Shown here one piece after another: positions 18,639-28,566 of a DNA stretch of 64,000 bases. The position numbers were made by a program, and so were the translations under genes. This DNA is from Immundisolibacter cernigliae (GTDB lineage: Bacteria; Pseudomonadota; Gammaproteobacteria; Immundisolibacterales; Immundisolibacteraceae), in NCBI RefSeq assembly GCF_001697225.1, contig NZ_CP014671.1, positions 2,108,001-2,172,000 of the forward strand, in the 5' to 3' direction. Each line of letters begins with the position of its first letter. Within the stretch, counting starts at the first letter, position 1. Under the pieces are notes generated by a model. That model was not told where the DNA came from and did not search any database. It was given only the letters and a program-made list of their open reading frames with translations.

Positions 18639-19981
18639 CAGCGCCCCCGGCGGCGCAGCCAGACACCCAGGCCGGCCGCGGCGAAGGCTGCCGGCAGGCC
18701 AAACAGGAAGCCGAAGCCGATCAACAGGCTGTTGTCGCGCGAGAGCGACAGTTCCGTGTCCGGCGCCGTGCGCGGCGGGATGCTGACCAGACCCTCGTCG
18801 GCCGCCAGCCAGTTCACCAGGTTCAGGCCCAGATTCAGGTTGCCGCCATTGCCGACGTAGCTGTTGGACAGGAAATCGCCATCGCCGACCACCACCGCGC
18901 GCTGTTCACGCTCGCCCTGCATGCGCGTGAAAGCCGCCGCCAGGATGAACGGCCCTTGCCGGTCCTGGCCCTCGTCGAAGTTCACTTTTTCGGCCAGCGG
19001 GCCGGTCTCGGCCCAGCCGGAGGCGCCCAGTTCGATCAGGTCGGTGGCTGCCCACGGTTCCTTCGGATCGTGTTCGAGGCCGGCCGCCAGGGGAAACAGG
19101 GTCATGAACTCGAAGCCCGCGAGCGCCGCGTGGAAGCGGTAGTTGTCCGCCGTGGCGATGGCGAAGTGGGCGCTGCCGGCGATGGCCTGGCCCACCGGAT
19201 CGATCAGCGTACCGGGCACGAAACGCAGGCCAAGCTCGGCCGCGATCGGCTCAAGACCGTGCAGTGGCCCCGGATCGGCCAGCCACAGCAGGTTGCCGCC
19301 GGCGGTCAGGAAACGCTGGATGGCGCCCACCTCGTCGCCGGTCAGATCGACCGCCGGGGCGGTGACGACCAGCGTCGCATCGGTCGGCAAATCCTTGCCG
19401 CTGGCCGGGTCCGGGCGCGTCGCCAGCACGCCCTGCTCGCGCAGCGCTGTGGTGAAGGTGGACAGATCGTGGTTGGCCTGCCCGTCCGGGCTGCGCTCGC
19501 CGTGGCCGGCGAGGAAAATCAACCGGCGCTCGCCGCTGCGCGACAGACGCATGAGGGCGCTGGTCAGCGCCTGCTCGTCGAGCTGTTCGAGCTTCTCGCG
19601 CCGGCCGGCCAGTTCCAGCAGCACAGTGCCGTCGGCACGGATGCCCAGTTCCTTGACCCGCGCCGGGGCCTGATCGGGATTGACGAAACTGACCGTGAAT
19701 TTGGGCGAGGCGGCCGCGTAGCGCCGCAGCAGGTCATCGAGGCTGGCGCGCAGTTCAGGGTTGGGACGGGCGAACACGGTGGCGGTCACCGGTTCCGGAA
19801 GCTTTTCCAGCACCTGCCGGCTGGCCTGCGACAGCGAGTTGCGGCCGCTTGCGGTCCAGTCGAAGCGGCGGTCGTAGGTGTGCGCCAAGTAACCCAGCAG
19901 GCCGATCGCGGCCAGGAACAGCAGCAGCGCGACGGCCCCCTGGAGGCGCAGTGCGAAGCGGCTGGAGTTCGAACCTGTCAT
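18638..19981 (-). CDS. GldG-like ABC transport auxiliary protein
   Basis: Auxiliary component of an ABC-2-type system. The 447 residues have an N-terminal membrane helix (about 15-33), a large extracytoplasmic region with the GldG-type domain (DRRFDWTASGRNSLSQAS, and FLAGHGERSP), and a C-terminal membrane helix just before the terminal RRRGR. In flavobacteria GldG acts with GldA and GldF in gliding; in proteobacteria the role is unknown. The ATG at 19981, 4 bases after the permease gene's stop, is the best start; an in-frame codon 27 bases upstream lies inside the permease gene. Confidence 0.85.
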   Translation of the reverse strand: MTGSNSSRFALRLQGAVALLLFLAAIGLLGYLAHTYDRRFDWTASGRNSLSQASRQVLEKLPEPVTATVFARPNPELRASLDDLLRRYAAASPKFTVSFVNPDQAPARVKELGIRADGTVLLELAGRREKLEQLDEQALTSALMRLSRSGERRLIFLAGHGERSPDGQANHDLSTFTTALREQGVLATRPDPASGKDLPTDATLVVTAPAVDLTGDEVGAIQRFLTAGGNLLWLADPGPLHGLEPIAAELGLRFVPGTLIDPVGQAIAGSAHFAIATADNYRFHAALAGFEFMTLFPLAAGLEHDPKEPWAATDLIELGASGWAETGPLAEKVNFDEGQDRQGPFILAAAFTRMQGEREQRAVVVGDGDFLSNSYVGNGGNLNLGLNLVNWLAADEGLVSIPPRTAPDTELSLSRDNSLLIGFGFLFGLPAAFAAAGLGVWLRRRGR

Positions 19982-19985
19982 GTGC

Positions 19986-20743
19986 TTAGCCGGCCAGCCG
20001 CTCGGCATCCAGCCGGCGGATGCTCAGACCCAGGAACAGCACGATGAACAGGGCGAAGTAGGCCACGTCGGCGATGGCGAACACGCCCTTGAGCAGCGGC
20101 TGGTAGTGGTTGAGCATGGACAGCTGGCGCAGCAACTCACCGCTGCCCTCGCCGGCGCTGCCGCTGGCCCAGTCCAGGATCCACAGCAGCAACAGCAGGC
20201 CGAAGGTGCTGACCGCCGCCGTCATCGGGTGCGAGGTCAGCGTCGACATGAACAGGCCCAGCGCGGCGAAGCTGCCCAGCAGCAGCCAAAGACCCAGCAC
20301 GCTGGCCGCCAGCAGGCCAAGGTCGAGCCTGGCGCCCAGCAGCAGGCTGACCGGCATCATGGCCGTAAGCGCCGTCACCAGGGTCAGAAACCCCATCAAC
20401 GCCAGATACTTGCCCAGCACGATGCCGGACACGGATACCGGCGCCGACAGCAGCAGCGGCAGGGTCTGGTTGCGCCGCTCCTCGGCAAAACTGCGCATGG
20501 TGATCAGCGGCACCAGCATCAGCAGGACGATGCCGGCGCTGCCGAACAGCGACGGGGCGACGATCTCGGTCAGACCCGGCGGGTCGGGCATCGCCATCAA
20601 CTGCGAGCGCAGCTGCAGGAACATGTCGATCTGGGTCAGGAACAGGTAGCCCAGGATGGCCTGCACCACGGCCAGCATGGCCCACGCCGATGGCGAGGCG
20701 AACAGCACGCGCAGCTCGCGCCCGGCGATAGCCAGAACCGCCC

Positions 20744-20747
<4 letters not shown>
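19986..20747 (-). CDS. ABC-2-type permease (GldF-like)
   Basis: Membrane subunit of the ABC system. The 253 residues show six predicted helices, including MLAVVQAILGYLFL, LLMLVPLITMRSF and ALFIVLFLGLSIRRL, and the ABC-2 motif SFAEERRNQTLPLLLSAP. The GTG start overlaps the stop of the ATPase gene (GTGA). With its ATPase and GldG-like partner it probably moves or remodels an unknown envelope substrate. Confidence 0.9.
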
Positions 20748-21706
<959 letters not shown>

Positions 21707-21746
21707 GGCTGAACGGTCATCGCGCGGCGCGTCCGGCCGCGCCGGC

Positions 21747-21902
21747 TCACTTGATCTTGGCTTCCTTGTACGCCACGTAGGCGCGCGCCTTCGGATCGAA
21801 CTTGCGCAGCTCGATCTTGTCGGGCGTGTTGCGCTTGTTTTTCATGGTCGTATAGAAATGCCCGGTGCCGGCGGTGGACACCAGCTTGATCTTCTCGCGC
21901 AT
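21747..21902 (-). CDS. rpmG: Ribosomal protein L33
   Basis: Component of the large ribosomal subunit, 51 residues, beginning [17 protein letters not shown] and including [17 protein letters not shown], identical in layout to bacterial L33. The zinc-binding cysteines are absent, so it is the cysteine-free form. It follows rpmB by 15 bases, the usual rpmB-rpmG pair. Confidence 0.97.
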   Translation of the reverse strand: MREKIKLVSTAGTGHFYTTMKNKRNTPDKIELRKFDPKARAYVAYKEAKIK

Positions 21903-21917
21903 GGTTCTGGTCTCGGT

Positions 21918-22154
21918 TTAGGGTTTCAGGCCGCGGCTGCGCATCTCGGCCAGCACGGCCTCGATGCCTTTCTTGTCGATGGTGCGCATGGCCCGGCAGG
22001 ACAGCCGCAGCGTGACGTAACGCTTCTCGGCCGCCACCCAGAAGCGGTGGCTCTGCAGGTTGGGCAGAAAGCGCCGACGCGTGCGGTTGTTGGCGTGGGA
22101 GACGTTGTTACCGGACATCGGCCCCCGGCCGGTGACCTCGCAAACCCTGGACAT
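21918..22154 (-). CDS. rpmB: Ribosomal protein L28
   Basis: Large-subunit ribosomal protein, 78 residues, beginning [20 protein letters not shown] and containing [15 protein letters not shown], both diagnostic of L28. The ATG at 22154 gives the family length; an ATG 12 bases upstream would add four residues. A GGAGAG-type ribosome site would overlap that extension. Transcription probably starts at the promoter near 22208. Confidence 0.97.
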   Translation of the reverse strand: MSRVCEVTGRGPMSGNNVSHANNRTRRRFLPNLQSHRFWVAAEKRYVTLRLSCRAMRTIDKKGIEAVLAEMRSRGLKP

Positions 22155-22207
22155 GGAACTCTCCAAAAGACCGTTCCGGCAAGACCGCCGGCTGGAAATG
22201 GCCGGCT

Positions 22208-22216
22208 TTTATACCA
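22208..22216 (-). promoter_or_regulatory. Extended -10 for rpmB-rpmG
   Basis: On the minus strand TGG is followed by TATAAA (plus coordinates 22213 down to 22208), an extended -10 element. The first transcribed bases would form a GC hairpin (GCCGGCC and GGCCGGC-like arms between 22181 and 22207). No clear -35 is seen. Confidence 0.5.
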
Positions 22217-22268
22217 GAAGCCGCCCGGGCTTGGTAGTTTGGGCGCCCGTCGCCCGGTCCGCCTGGCG

Positions 22269-23906
22269 TCAGTCGCCGCGCGGTTCCTTGAAACCCGAGG
22301 TGATCGGGTAACGGCGATCGCGGCCAAACGCGCGCTGGCTGATGCGCACGCCGGGAGCCGCCTGGCGGCGCTTGTACTCGTTGCGGGTGACCATGCCGAT
22401 CACCTCGCGGATGGTTTTCAGACTCGCGCCGGTGGCGCGCGCGATGTCCTCGGCCGAACGGTCCTGCTCCACGTACAGCTCAAGAATCGCGTCCAGCACC
22501 TCGTACGGCGGCAGGCTGTCCTGATCGGTCTGGTCGGGGCGCAACTCGGCGCTCGGTGCGCGCGTGAGAACCCGTTCTGGGATGACCTGCGACAGGCCGT
22601 TGCGGTAGCGGGACAGCGTGTAGACCAGCAGTTTGGGCACGTCCTTGATCACCGCAAAGCCGCCGGCCATGTCTCCGTAAAGCGTGGCGTAACCAACTGC
22701 CATTTCGGTCTTGTTGCCGGTGGTCAACACCAGCTTGCCGGACTTGTTCGACAGCGCCATCAACAGCACGCCGCGCACGCGCGCCTGGATGTTTTCTTCC
22801 GTCGTGTCGCGAGGTTTGCCGGCGAACTCTTCGGCCAGTGCCTTCTCGACGCTGGCGGCCATGTCCGCAATGGGAATGACGCTGTAGCGCACGCCCAGCG
22901 CCTCGGCCTCGGCGCGGGCGTCTTCCAGGCTCATGTCGGCCGTGTAGGGCGATGGCATCATCACGGCGTGGACGCGCTCGGCGCCCAGCGCGTCGGCCGC
23001 CACGGCAACGGTAAGCGCCGAATCGACACCGCCGGACAGGCCGACGATGGCGCCCGCGAAGCGATTCTTGCCGATGTAGTCGCGCACGCCAGTGACCAGC
23101 GCCTGATACACACTGGCGACAGAATCGATCTGCGCCACCTCGCCCGGCACCGGCTCCAGTCCGTTTCGGCCGTGACGAAAACGCGCCAGGTACAGGCCTT
23201 CCTCGAAGGCCGGTGCGCGCTGGCTGATGCGGCCCTGGGCGTCCATGACCAGCGAGCCGCCGTCGAAGACCAGCTCGTCCTGGCCGCCGACCATGTTCAC
23301 GTACACCACCGGCACCGGACTGGCGGACACCCGCTCGCGGATGACGGCCTCGCGCTCGGCCTGCTTGTCGACGTGAAACGGTGAGGCGTTGATGTTGACG
23401 ATCAGCTGCGCCCCGGCCCGCACCGACTGCGCCATCGGCGCCGGACCCCAGATGTCCTCGCACACGGTCAGGCCAACCTGCACGCCGGCCAGTTCGAACA
23501 CCGCCGGCCGGCTGCCGGAGCGGAAATAGCGCTTCTCGTCGAACACGCTGTAGTTGGGCAGCAGATGCTTGTGGTACAGCGCCAGGGTCTCGCCGTCGCG
23601 CAGCACGGCCGCGGCGTTGTAAAGCTCGCCCTTGGACAGGTGCGGGAAGCCGACCAGCACGGCGATGCCGCCCACCGCGCGGCGGATGCGTTCGAGGCCC
23701 GCCTCGCAGCGCTCGATGAACTCCGGACGCATCAGCAGGTCTTCCGGCGGATAACCGGTGAGCGCCAGTTCCGGGAACACCACCAGATCCGCCCCGTGTT
23801 CGCGCCGGGCCGTGGCGGACAGTTCGATGATCTTGTCGACGTTGCCGGTGATGTCCCCGACCAGACAGTTCATCTGGGCGAGGGCGAGGGTCAGTTCGCG
23901 GGGCAT
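22269..23906 (-). CDS. nadE: NAD+ synthase, glutamine-hydrolysing
   Basis: Last step of NAD synthesis: amidates nicotinate adenine dinucleotide using glutamine. The 545 residues are the two-domain form. The N-terminal nitrilase-type glutaminase (about 1-260) has FPELALTGYPPEDLL (Glu), the HLLPNYSVFDEKRYF segment (Lys) and VGLTVCEDIWGP (Cys). The C-terminal synthetase has the P-loop [10 protein letters not shown] near residue 300 and TGNKTEMAVGYATLYGDMAG. Together with nadB in this window it covers both ends of the NAD pathway. Confidence 0.97.
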   Translation of the reverse strand: MPRELTLALAQMNCLVGDITGNVDKIIELSATARREHGADLVVFPELALTGYPPEDLLMRPEFIERCEAGLERIRRAVGGIAVLVGFPHLSKGELYNAAAVLRDGETLALYHKHLLPNYSVFDEKRYFRSGSRPAVFELAGVQVGLTVCEDIWGPAPMAQSVRAGAQLIVNINASPFHVDKQAEREAVIRERVSASPVPVVYVNMVGGQDELVFDGGSLVMDAQGRISQRAPAFEEGLYLARFRHGRNGLEPVPGEVAQIDSVASVYQALVTGVRDYIGKNRFAGAIVGLSGGVDSALTVAVAADALGAERVHAVMMPSPYTADMSLEDARAEAEALGVRYSVIPIADMAASVEKALAEEFAGKPRDTTEENIQARVRGVLLMALSNKSGKLVLTTGNKTEMAVGYATLYGDMAGGFAVIKDVPKLLVYTLSRYRNGLSQVIPERVLTRAPSAELRPDQTDQDSLPPYEVLDAILELYVEQDRSAEDIARATGASLKTIREVIGMVTRNEYKRRQAAPGVRISQRAFGRDRRYPITSGFKEPRGD

Positions 23907-24024
23907 GGTTCGGAGTCGGTTGCCATGGCGGCTGTGCGCAGGCGGCGAAATGTAACACCGCCGCGCCGCGCAGGCTGGCCAGCGCGACTGGCGACCAGCC
24001 TGGCGCCTCCGATCAGGTCAAGCT

Positions 24025-24798
24025 TCAGATGAAGGTCAGGCCGCCGTCCACCTGCAGGCTCTGGCCGGTGATGAAGCCGGCATCGTCCGAGCACAGGAAC
24101 ATGACGCCATGGGCCAGGTCGTCGGTGCCGGTCAGGCGCTTGATGGACTGCATCTGCGTCATGCGCTCGAACACCTCGTTGGGCACCGAGGGGCGCTCGA
24201 TCTCGGTCTTGGTAACGCCCGGCCAGAAGGTGTTCACGGTGATGTTCCAGCTGCCCAGCTCGCGCGCCATGGAGCGGGTCATGCCGACCATGGCCGATTT
24301 GGAGGTGATGTAGTGCAGGTAGTTCTCGCGGCCCATGATCATGGTTGCCGACGAGATGTTGATGATCCGCCCGAAGCGGCGCTCCTGCATGTTGGGCACC
24401 ACCGCCCGCGCGCACAGGAACGAGCCGGTGATGTTGACGTCCATGGCGCGTCGCCACTCGTCGACCGGCAGCTCCCAGAACGGCGCCATGGTGATGCGCG
24501 AGAACACGGCAGCGTTGTTGATCAGGCAGTCGATGCGGCCGAAGGCACCCAGCGCGGCCCGCGCCATGGCCAGCGTGGATGCCTCGTCGGCGACGTCGGT
24601 CTGCACGAACAGTGCCCGACCGCCCTCGGCCTTGACCTCGGCCTCGACCCGGCGGCCCGCCTCGGCATTGAATTCGGCGATCACCGGAATCGCGCCCTGG
24701 GCCGCGAAATGGTGCGCATAGGCACGGCCGATGCCCTGGCCGGCGCCGGTGATGATGACCACGCGGTCCTTCAGGCCGGCGTAGGTGTTGCTGGTCAT
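24025..24798 (-). CDS. Short-chain dehydrogenase/reductase
   Basis: Classical SDR oxidoreductase of 257 residues. It has the cofactor motif TGAGQGIGRAYA near residue 16, NNAAVF, a catalytic Ser in NISSATMI and the YITSK catalytic Tyr/Lys motif near residue 160. An acidic residue after the second strand suggests NAD(H) preference, though this cannot be settled by eye. The end QSLQVDGGLTFI is typical. AGGAGA ribosome site before the ATG. Substrate unknown. Three further SDR genes occur in this window, one of them broken. Confidence 0.9.
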   Translation of the reverse strand: MTSNTYAGLKDRVVIITGAGQGIGRAYAHHFAAQGAIPVIAEFNAEAGRRVEAEVKAEGGRALFVQTDVADEASTLAMARAALGAFGRIDCLINNAAVFSRITMAPFWELPVDEWRRAMDVNITGSFLCARAVVPNMQERRFGRIINISSATMIMGRENYLHYITSKSAMVGMTRSMARELGSWNITVNTFWPGVTKTEIERPSVPNEVFERMTQMQSIKRLTGTDDLAHGVMFLCSDDAGFITGQSLQVDGGLTFI

Positions 24799-24894
24799 GG
24801 TGGCTTCTCCTCGTCGTTGATTTCGTTGTCTGGCGACCGCGCTGCGCGGCAGGCCGATGGTAGTACGCACGAGCGCCGTGAGCACCCCGGAAAG

Positions 24895-24926
24895 CACAAA
24901 ACCCGCGGCAAGCCGCGGGTTTTGTG
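24895..24926 (-). terminator. Terminator of ompA-like gene 1
   Basis: Perfect 14-bp inverted repeat, arms CACAAAACCCGCGG and CCGCGGGTTTTGTG with a 4-base loop. It lies 41 bases after the stop of the first ompA-like gene and can also serve the opposite strand. The same arms, loop differing, occur at 26691-26722. Confidence 0.8.
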
Positions 24927-24967
24927 GGAAGAAACGCAGGGCCGGGAGACCACCCGGCCCAAGAGAC

Positions 24968-25960
24968 TCAACGCATCTCGGTGATGCGCAGCTCGACGCG
25001 GCGGTTCTCGGCCCGGCCCGCTTCGGTGCTGTTGTCGGCCACCGGCTGGCTTTCGCCGTACCCGACCGCGGTCATGCGGCTGGCGTCCACGCCCTTCTCG
25101 ACCAGATACGCGCTCACGCTGCCGGCACGGCGCTGGGACAGGCTCTGGTTGTAGGCATCCGAACCCACCGCGTCAGTGTGGCCCGCGACTTCGAAGGTTG
25201 CATTCGGGTGATGCTGGACGATGGCCATCGCGTCACCGTCCAGAATCGCCTGAGCCTCGCCCGACAGCGTGTCGCAATCAAAGCAGAAATTGACGCCCTT
25301 GAGCACCACGGTCTCGGTAACCGGCGCCGGCGCAGGCGGCGGGGTCGGCTCGGCCATGGTGACCACCGGCCGCGGTTCCGGGGCCGACTGCGGACGCGCC
25401 CCGATAGGGATGGTGACGCCGGCCATCAGGATCCAGTCGTTGTAGGTGCTGTTGCCGCCGGGAATGTTGATGTCGGCGAAATCCCAGCGGTGACGCGCCT
25501 CGACGCGCAGCTTGGCGCCGTCGTCGTCGACGTCGTGCATGAAGCCCAAACCGGCCTCGGCCACCGGAGCGGTGTCCTTCTTGACACCGCTCAGGTCAGA
25601 CTGCAGCACACCGGCACTGAGCACCGCGAACGGCGCAAAGGCGGGGGAGCGGTTGAAAAAGAACAGTCCGTCGATGGAGGCTCCATACTGGTTCCAGCTG
25701 CCGCCGGCGCCGTCCAGATCCGCATTCTGACCCTTCAGGTTCAGCTCCAGATTCAGCCAGTCGTTGATGGCTTTGCCGACCCCGATAAACCCACCGGGGG
25801 CATTTTCCACCTCGACGGGGGAAACGTCGCGATCGCTATCGAGAATCGAGTAGCTCAGGCCCAAATTGAGGTAAACGCGTTCGTCCAAGGTTTCCGCCAG
25901 CACGCCGCTGCTGAGCGCCGCAAGGCCGGCCGCGACGAGCAGTTGCTTTTTGTTGGTCAT
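24968..25960 (-). CDS. OmpA-family outer-membrane protein, copy 1
   Basis: Outer-membrane beta-barrel joined to a peptidoglycan-binding OmpA domain. The 330-residue precursor has a signal peptide (to about residue 22, SGVLA), a barrel of about 170 residues, a Pro-rich linker (MAEPTPPPAPAPV) and a C-terminal OmpA domain of about 115 residues with TFEVAGHTDAVGSD and NQSLSQRRA, which contact diaminopimelate. The domain carries two cysteines in FCFDCDTL. The C-terminal domain matches copy 2 at 108 of 115 residues, while the barrels differ strongly. Confidence 0.9.
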   Translation of the reverse strand: MTNKKQLLVAAGLAALSSGVLAETLDERVYLNLGLSYSILDSDRDVSPVEVENAPGGFIGVGKAINDWLNLELNLKGQNADLDGAGGSWNQYGASIDGLFFFNRSPAFAPFAVLSAGVLQSDLSGVKKDTAPVAEAGLGFMHDVDDDGAKLRVEARHRWDFADINIPGGNSTYNDWILMAGVTIPIGARPQSAPEPRPVVTMAEPTPPPAPAPVTETVVLKGVNFCFDCDTLSGEAQAILDGDAMAIVQHHPNATFEVAGHTDAVGSDAYNQSLSQRRAGSVSAYLVEKGVDASRMTAVGYGESQPVADNSTEAGRAENRRVELRITEMR

Positions 25961-26365
25961 GAGAGTCTCCCGAGGTTACTGAAAAAACCGGATATGGCGC
26001 ATAGGAGCCACGTATCACCGTTGAGCAAGTCTACCCGACTCTTCCCAAGATAGCTGTGCGGTACAACACATCAGCAGGTCGATTGCGCAAGATCAATCAC
26101 CGGTCGTTTTGCCGGATCGATATCTGCCGAGCCGAGGACGTCGATCCAACGCCCGGCATCGCCGCCCAGCCGCAGGTTCACGACCCGTCATGGCAGTGGC
26201 CACCGACGACTGTCGCAGACCACCACTACACGAACATTGCAGGCGTCCGGGCCCAGGGCTTTGGCATGACCCATCCGCCGCGAAGGGCGCGTTTGGCGCT
26301 TGTCGATCGGCGCCCGGACATCAGGGTCACGCTCGCTCGTCGGCTGATCCGGCAAGTGTGCGCCG
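25961..26365. other. Intergenic stretch without a gene
   Basis: This part of the roughly 800-base gap between the two ompA-like genes carries the upstream region of copy 1. Open frames up to 150 codons occur on both strands but none shows recognisable domains, a good ribosome site or consistent codon use. A promoter for copy 1 is expected but no convincing one was found. The relic and a terminator occupy the rest of the gap. Confidence 0.5.
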
Positions 26366-26548
26366 CTAACCATATTGCCGGTTGTGGCCTGTTCGCGCCG
26401 CCTCCATACCGCCGGCGATCGTGCTCTCGATCCAGCTTTCGGCAGCGTTCAGCACCGCGGCAGGATCTGCCCCCGTCGTTGAAATGGCCGGCCCGATCGC
26501 CACCGTGATCGTGCCAGGATGCTTCAGGAACTGCCGCTTGCCCCACAT
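26366..26548 (-). pseudogene. Relic of plsC (C-terminal fragment)
   Basis: Sixty codons whose translation matches the C-terminal end of the intact plsC gene at 27832-28566. Both have WGKR-FLKHPGTITVA, then I-T-G-DPA-VLN-A-WIE, and AAR-GH near the end; about 32 of 58 aligned residues are identical by eye. Upstream similarity stops abruptly at WGKR (near 26548). The fragment has no acyltransferase active site and no start of its own beyond a chance ATG. It is read as one end of a segmental duplication of plsC with ompA, whose plsC copy has decayed. Confidence 0.8.
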
Positions 26549-26690
26549 GCGTCAGCCAGGCCAATAGACCTTACGCTCTTGCGAATTGCCGTCCGGGGAG
26601 CACGCCGCGGTCGCTTCCGGCCAGCGCGGGGTTGACGATAGCCGGTGGCGGGCCAGGCATGGCAACCTGTCACGAGCTTCGCCCGGAAAG

Positions 26691-26722
26691 CACAAAACCC
26701 GCGGTTTGCCGCGGGTTTTGTG
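26691..26722 (-). terminator. Terminator of ompA-like gene 2
   Basis: Inverted repeat with the same 14-bp arms as at 24895-24926 (CACAAAACCCGCGG and CCGCGGGTTTTGTG), loop TTTG, followed on the minus strand by a CTTTCCGG tail also shared with the other copy. It lies 38 bases after the stop of copy 2. Confidence 0.8.
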
Positions 26723-26760
26723 GGATCGGACGACCGGGTGGAGCCACCCGGGCTACAGGC

Positions 26761-27756
26761 CTAGCGCGCCTCGGTGATGCGTAGCTCAACGCGCCGGTTC
26801 TCGGCCCGACCCGCGGCGGTGCTGTTGTCGGCCACCGGCTGGCTTTCGCCATAACCGACCGCGGTCACGCGACTGGCGTCCACACCCTTCTGGACCAGAT
26901 ACGCGCTCACGTTACTGGCGCGGCGCTGGGACAGACTCTGGTTGTAGGTGTCGGAACCCACAGCGTCGGTATGGCCGGCAACTTCGAAGGTTGCGTTCGG
27001 GTGATGCTGGACGATGGCCATGGCATCGCCATCCAGAATCGCCTGCGCTTCACCGGACAGCGTGTCGCAGTCAAAGCAGAAGTTGACGCCCTTCAGAACC
27101 ACCGTTTCGGTGACCGGCGGCGGTGCCGGCGGCGGGGTCGGTTCCGGTTCGGCCATTGCCACCGGCGCGGGCGCGGGTGCCTCGGCACGCTTGCCCAGGG
27201 GGATGGTCACGCCGACCATCATCACCCAGTCGTTATGGTTCTCTTTGCCACCGGGAGCATTTAGATTAGTGAAATCCCAGCGATGCCGCACTTCGGCACG
27301 CAGCGTGTCACCGTCGTCATTGATGGTGCGCATGAAACCCAGACCGGCCTCCGCGATTCCGCCGTCGTGGTTGTCGGCCGGCGTATCCGACTGCATCCAG
27401 CCGCCACCGACGACCGCGTACGGGCTGAACTTGGGATTGCGATTGAAGAAAACCAAGCCGTCCAGGGTAGCGCCCCACTGGTCCCAGTCGCCATTCCCGC
27501 TTCCCAGATCCAGGCGGTTGCCTTTGGCGTTGAGCTCCACGTTGAGCCACTCGTTGATCGTTTTCCCGACGCCCAGAAACGCGGCCGGGCCACCGTCAAC
27601 GTCCCAACCGGTGCCGGGCAGCTCCCGATCATTGCCGGGAGCCACGTAGCCGATGCCCGCGGACAGGTACCAGCGGTCGTCAAGTTCGCTGGCCGACGCG
27701 CCGGCGCTGCAGGCAGCCAGACCGGCGGCAAACAGGAGTGATTTTTTTGAGTTCAT
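26761..27756 (-). CDS. OmpA-family outer-membrane protein, copy 2
   Basis: Same layout as copy 1: a signal peptide (MNSKKSLLFAAGLAACSAGASA), a barrel of about 170 residues, a Pro/Ala/Glu linker and a C-terminal OmpA domain. The 331 residues share 108 of 115 residues in the OmpA domain with copy 1, including the FCFDCDTL cysteines, but only about 45 percent in the barrel. The ATG at 27756 has an AAGGT ribosome site; the frame is open for 12 further codons upstream. It follows plsC by 75 bases and may be in its transcript. Confidence 0.9.
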   Translation of the reverse strand: MNSKKSLLFAAGLAACSAGASASELDDRWYLSAGIGYVAPGNDRELPGTGWDVDGGPAAFLGVGKTINEWLNVELNAKGNRLDLGSGNGDWDQWGATLDGLVFFNRNPKFSPYAVVGGGWMQSDTPADNHDGGIAEAGLGFMRTINDDGDTLRAEVRHRWDFTNLNAPGGKENHNDWVMMVGVTIPLGKRAEAPAPAPVAMAEPEPTPPPAPPPVTETVVLKGVNFCFDCDTLSGEAQAILDGDAMAIVQHHPNATFEVAGHTDAVGSDTYNQSLSQRRASNVSAYLVQKGVDASRVTAVGYGESQPVADNSTAAGRAENRRVELRITEAR

Positions 27757-27831
27757 CGAAGATACCTTTTGGGTTGAAGGTGCCGCGAACACGGGTCAGC
27801 CGTGTCGAAGGCAGAGTTTTTAAGGGCGTTC

Positions 27832-28566
27832 TCAGTCAGCGTGTCCACCCCGTGCGGCCGGCAGTATGCGGGTTTGCGCGTTTTCGATCCACTCCTGGGC
27901 TTTGTTTAGCACCTCGGCTGGGTCTTGTCCGGCCGTGGCAATCGGCGTTCCCACGGCGACCGTGATGGTGCCCGGATGCTTCAAAAAACGCCGTTTGCCC
28001 CACAACTCACCCGCGTTGTGCGCCACCGGCAGCACCGGCACGCCGGCCTGAACCGCCAGCAGCGCGCCGCCCGGCCGATAGCGCCCGCGCTGGCCCGGAT
28101 TCATGCGCGTGCCCTCCGGAAAGATCACTACCCACAGGCCGTCATCCAGTCGTTGTTTCCCCTGTTTGAGCATCTGCTCCATGGCGCGCCGCCCGGCGCC
28201 GCGGTCGATGGCAATCGGCCGCCCCATGGCCAGGCCCCAGCCGAAAAACGGCACCCACAGCAGCTCGCGCTTCATCACCCACACCAGCGGCGGGAACAGT
28301 TCTTGGAACACCAGCGTCTCCCAGGTCGACTGGTGCTTGGACAGCACCACGACCGGGCCGCTGGGCAGGTTCTCGCGCCCGATGACCCGGTAGCGCACAC
28401 CGCAGGTCAGCTCCAGCCAGCGCAGATTGACGATGGCCCAGCTGCGGGTGAATGCGTAGCGGCGGGCAAACGGCAACGCCGCCACCAGCGGCACCAGCGC
28501 GCCCCAGGCGATGACCGTGACCAGCATGCCGGCCGAGAACAGCAGCGAACGCAGGAAGGTCAGCAT
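27832..28566 (-). CDS. plsC: 1-acylglycerol-3-phosphate acyltransferase (PlsC family)
   Basis: Acylates lysophosphatidic acid to phosphatidic acid at the inner membrane. The 244 residues have an N-terminal membrane segment (about 5-33), the active-site block SKHQSTWET near residue 76 (an HX4E form of the HX4D motif), KRELLWVPFFGW, and the phosphate-binding FPEGTR near residue 150. It overlaps the end of gmhB by 7 bases, so it is in the glyQ-glyS-gmhB-plsC transcript, an order common in gammaproteobacteria. The last 58 residues are mirrored by the relic at 26366-26548. Confidence 0.92.
   Translation of the reverse strand: MLTFLRSLLFSAGMLVTVIAWGALVPLVAALPFARRYAFTRSWAIVNLRWLELTCGVRYRVIGRENLPSGPVVVLSKHQSTWETLVFQELFPPLVWVMKRELLWVPFFGWGLAMGRPIAIDRGAGRRAMEQMLKQGKQRLDDGLWVVIFPEGTRMNPGQRGRYRPGGALLAVQAGVPVLPVAHNAGELWGKRRFLKHPGTITVAVGTPIATAGQDPAEVLNKAQEWIENAQTRILPAARGGHAD

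Noticed and set aside
26056-26508. 150-codon plus-strand frame in the ompA gap
   Set aside because: No domain, ribosome site or coding bias, and it runs antisense to the plsC relic, which explains the region better.
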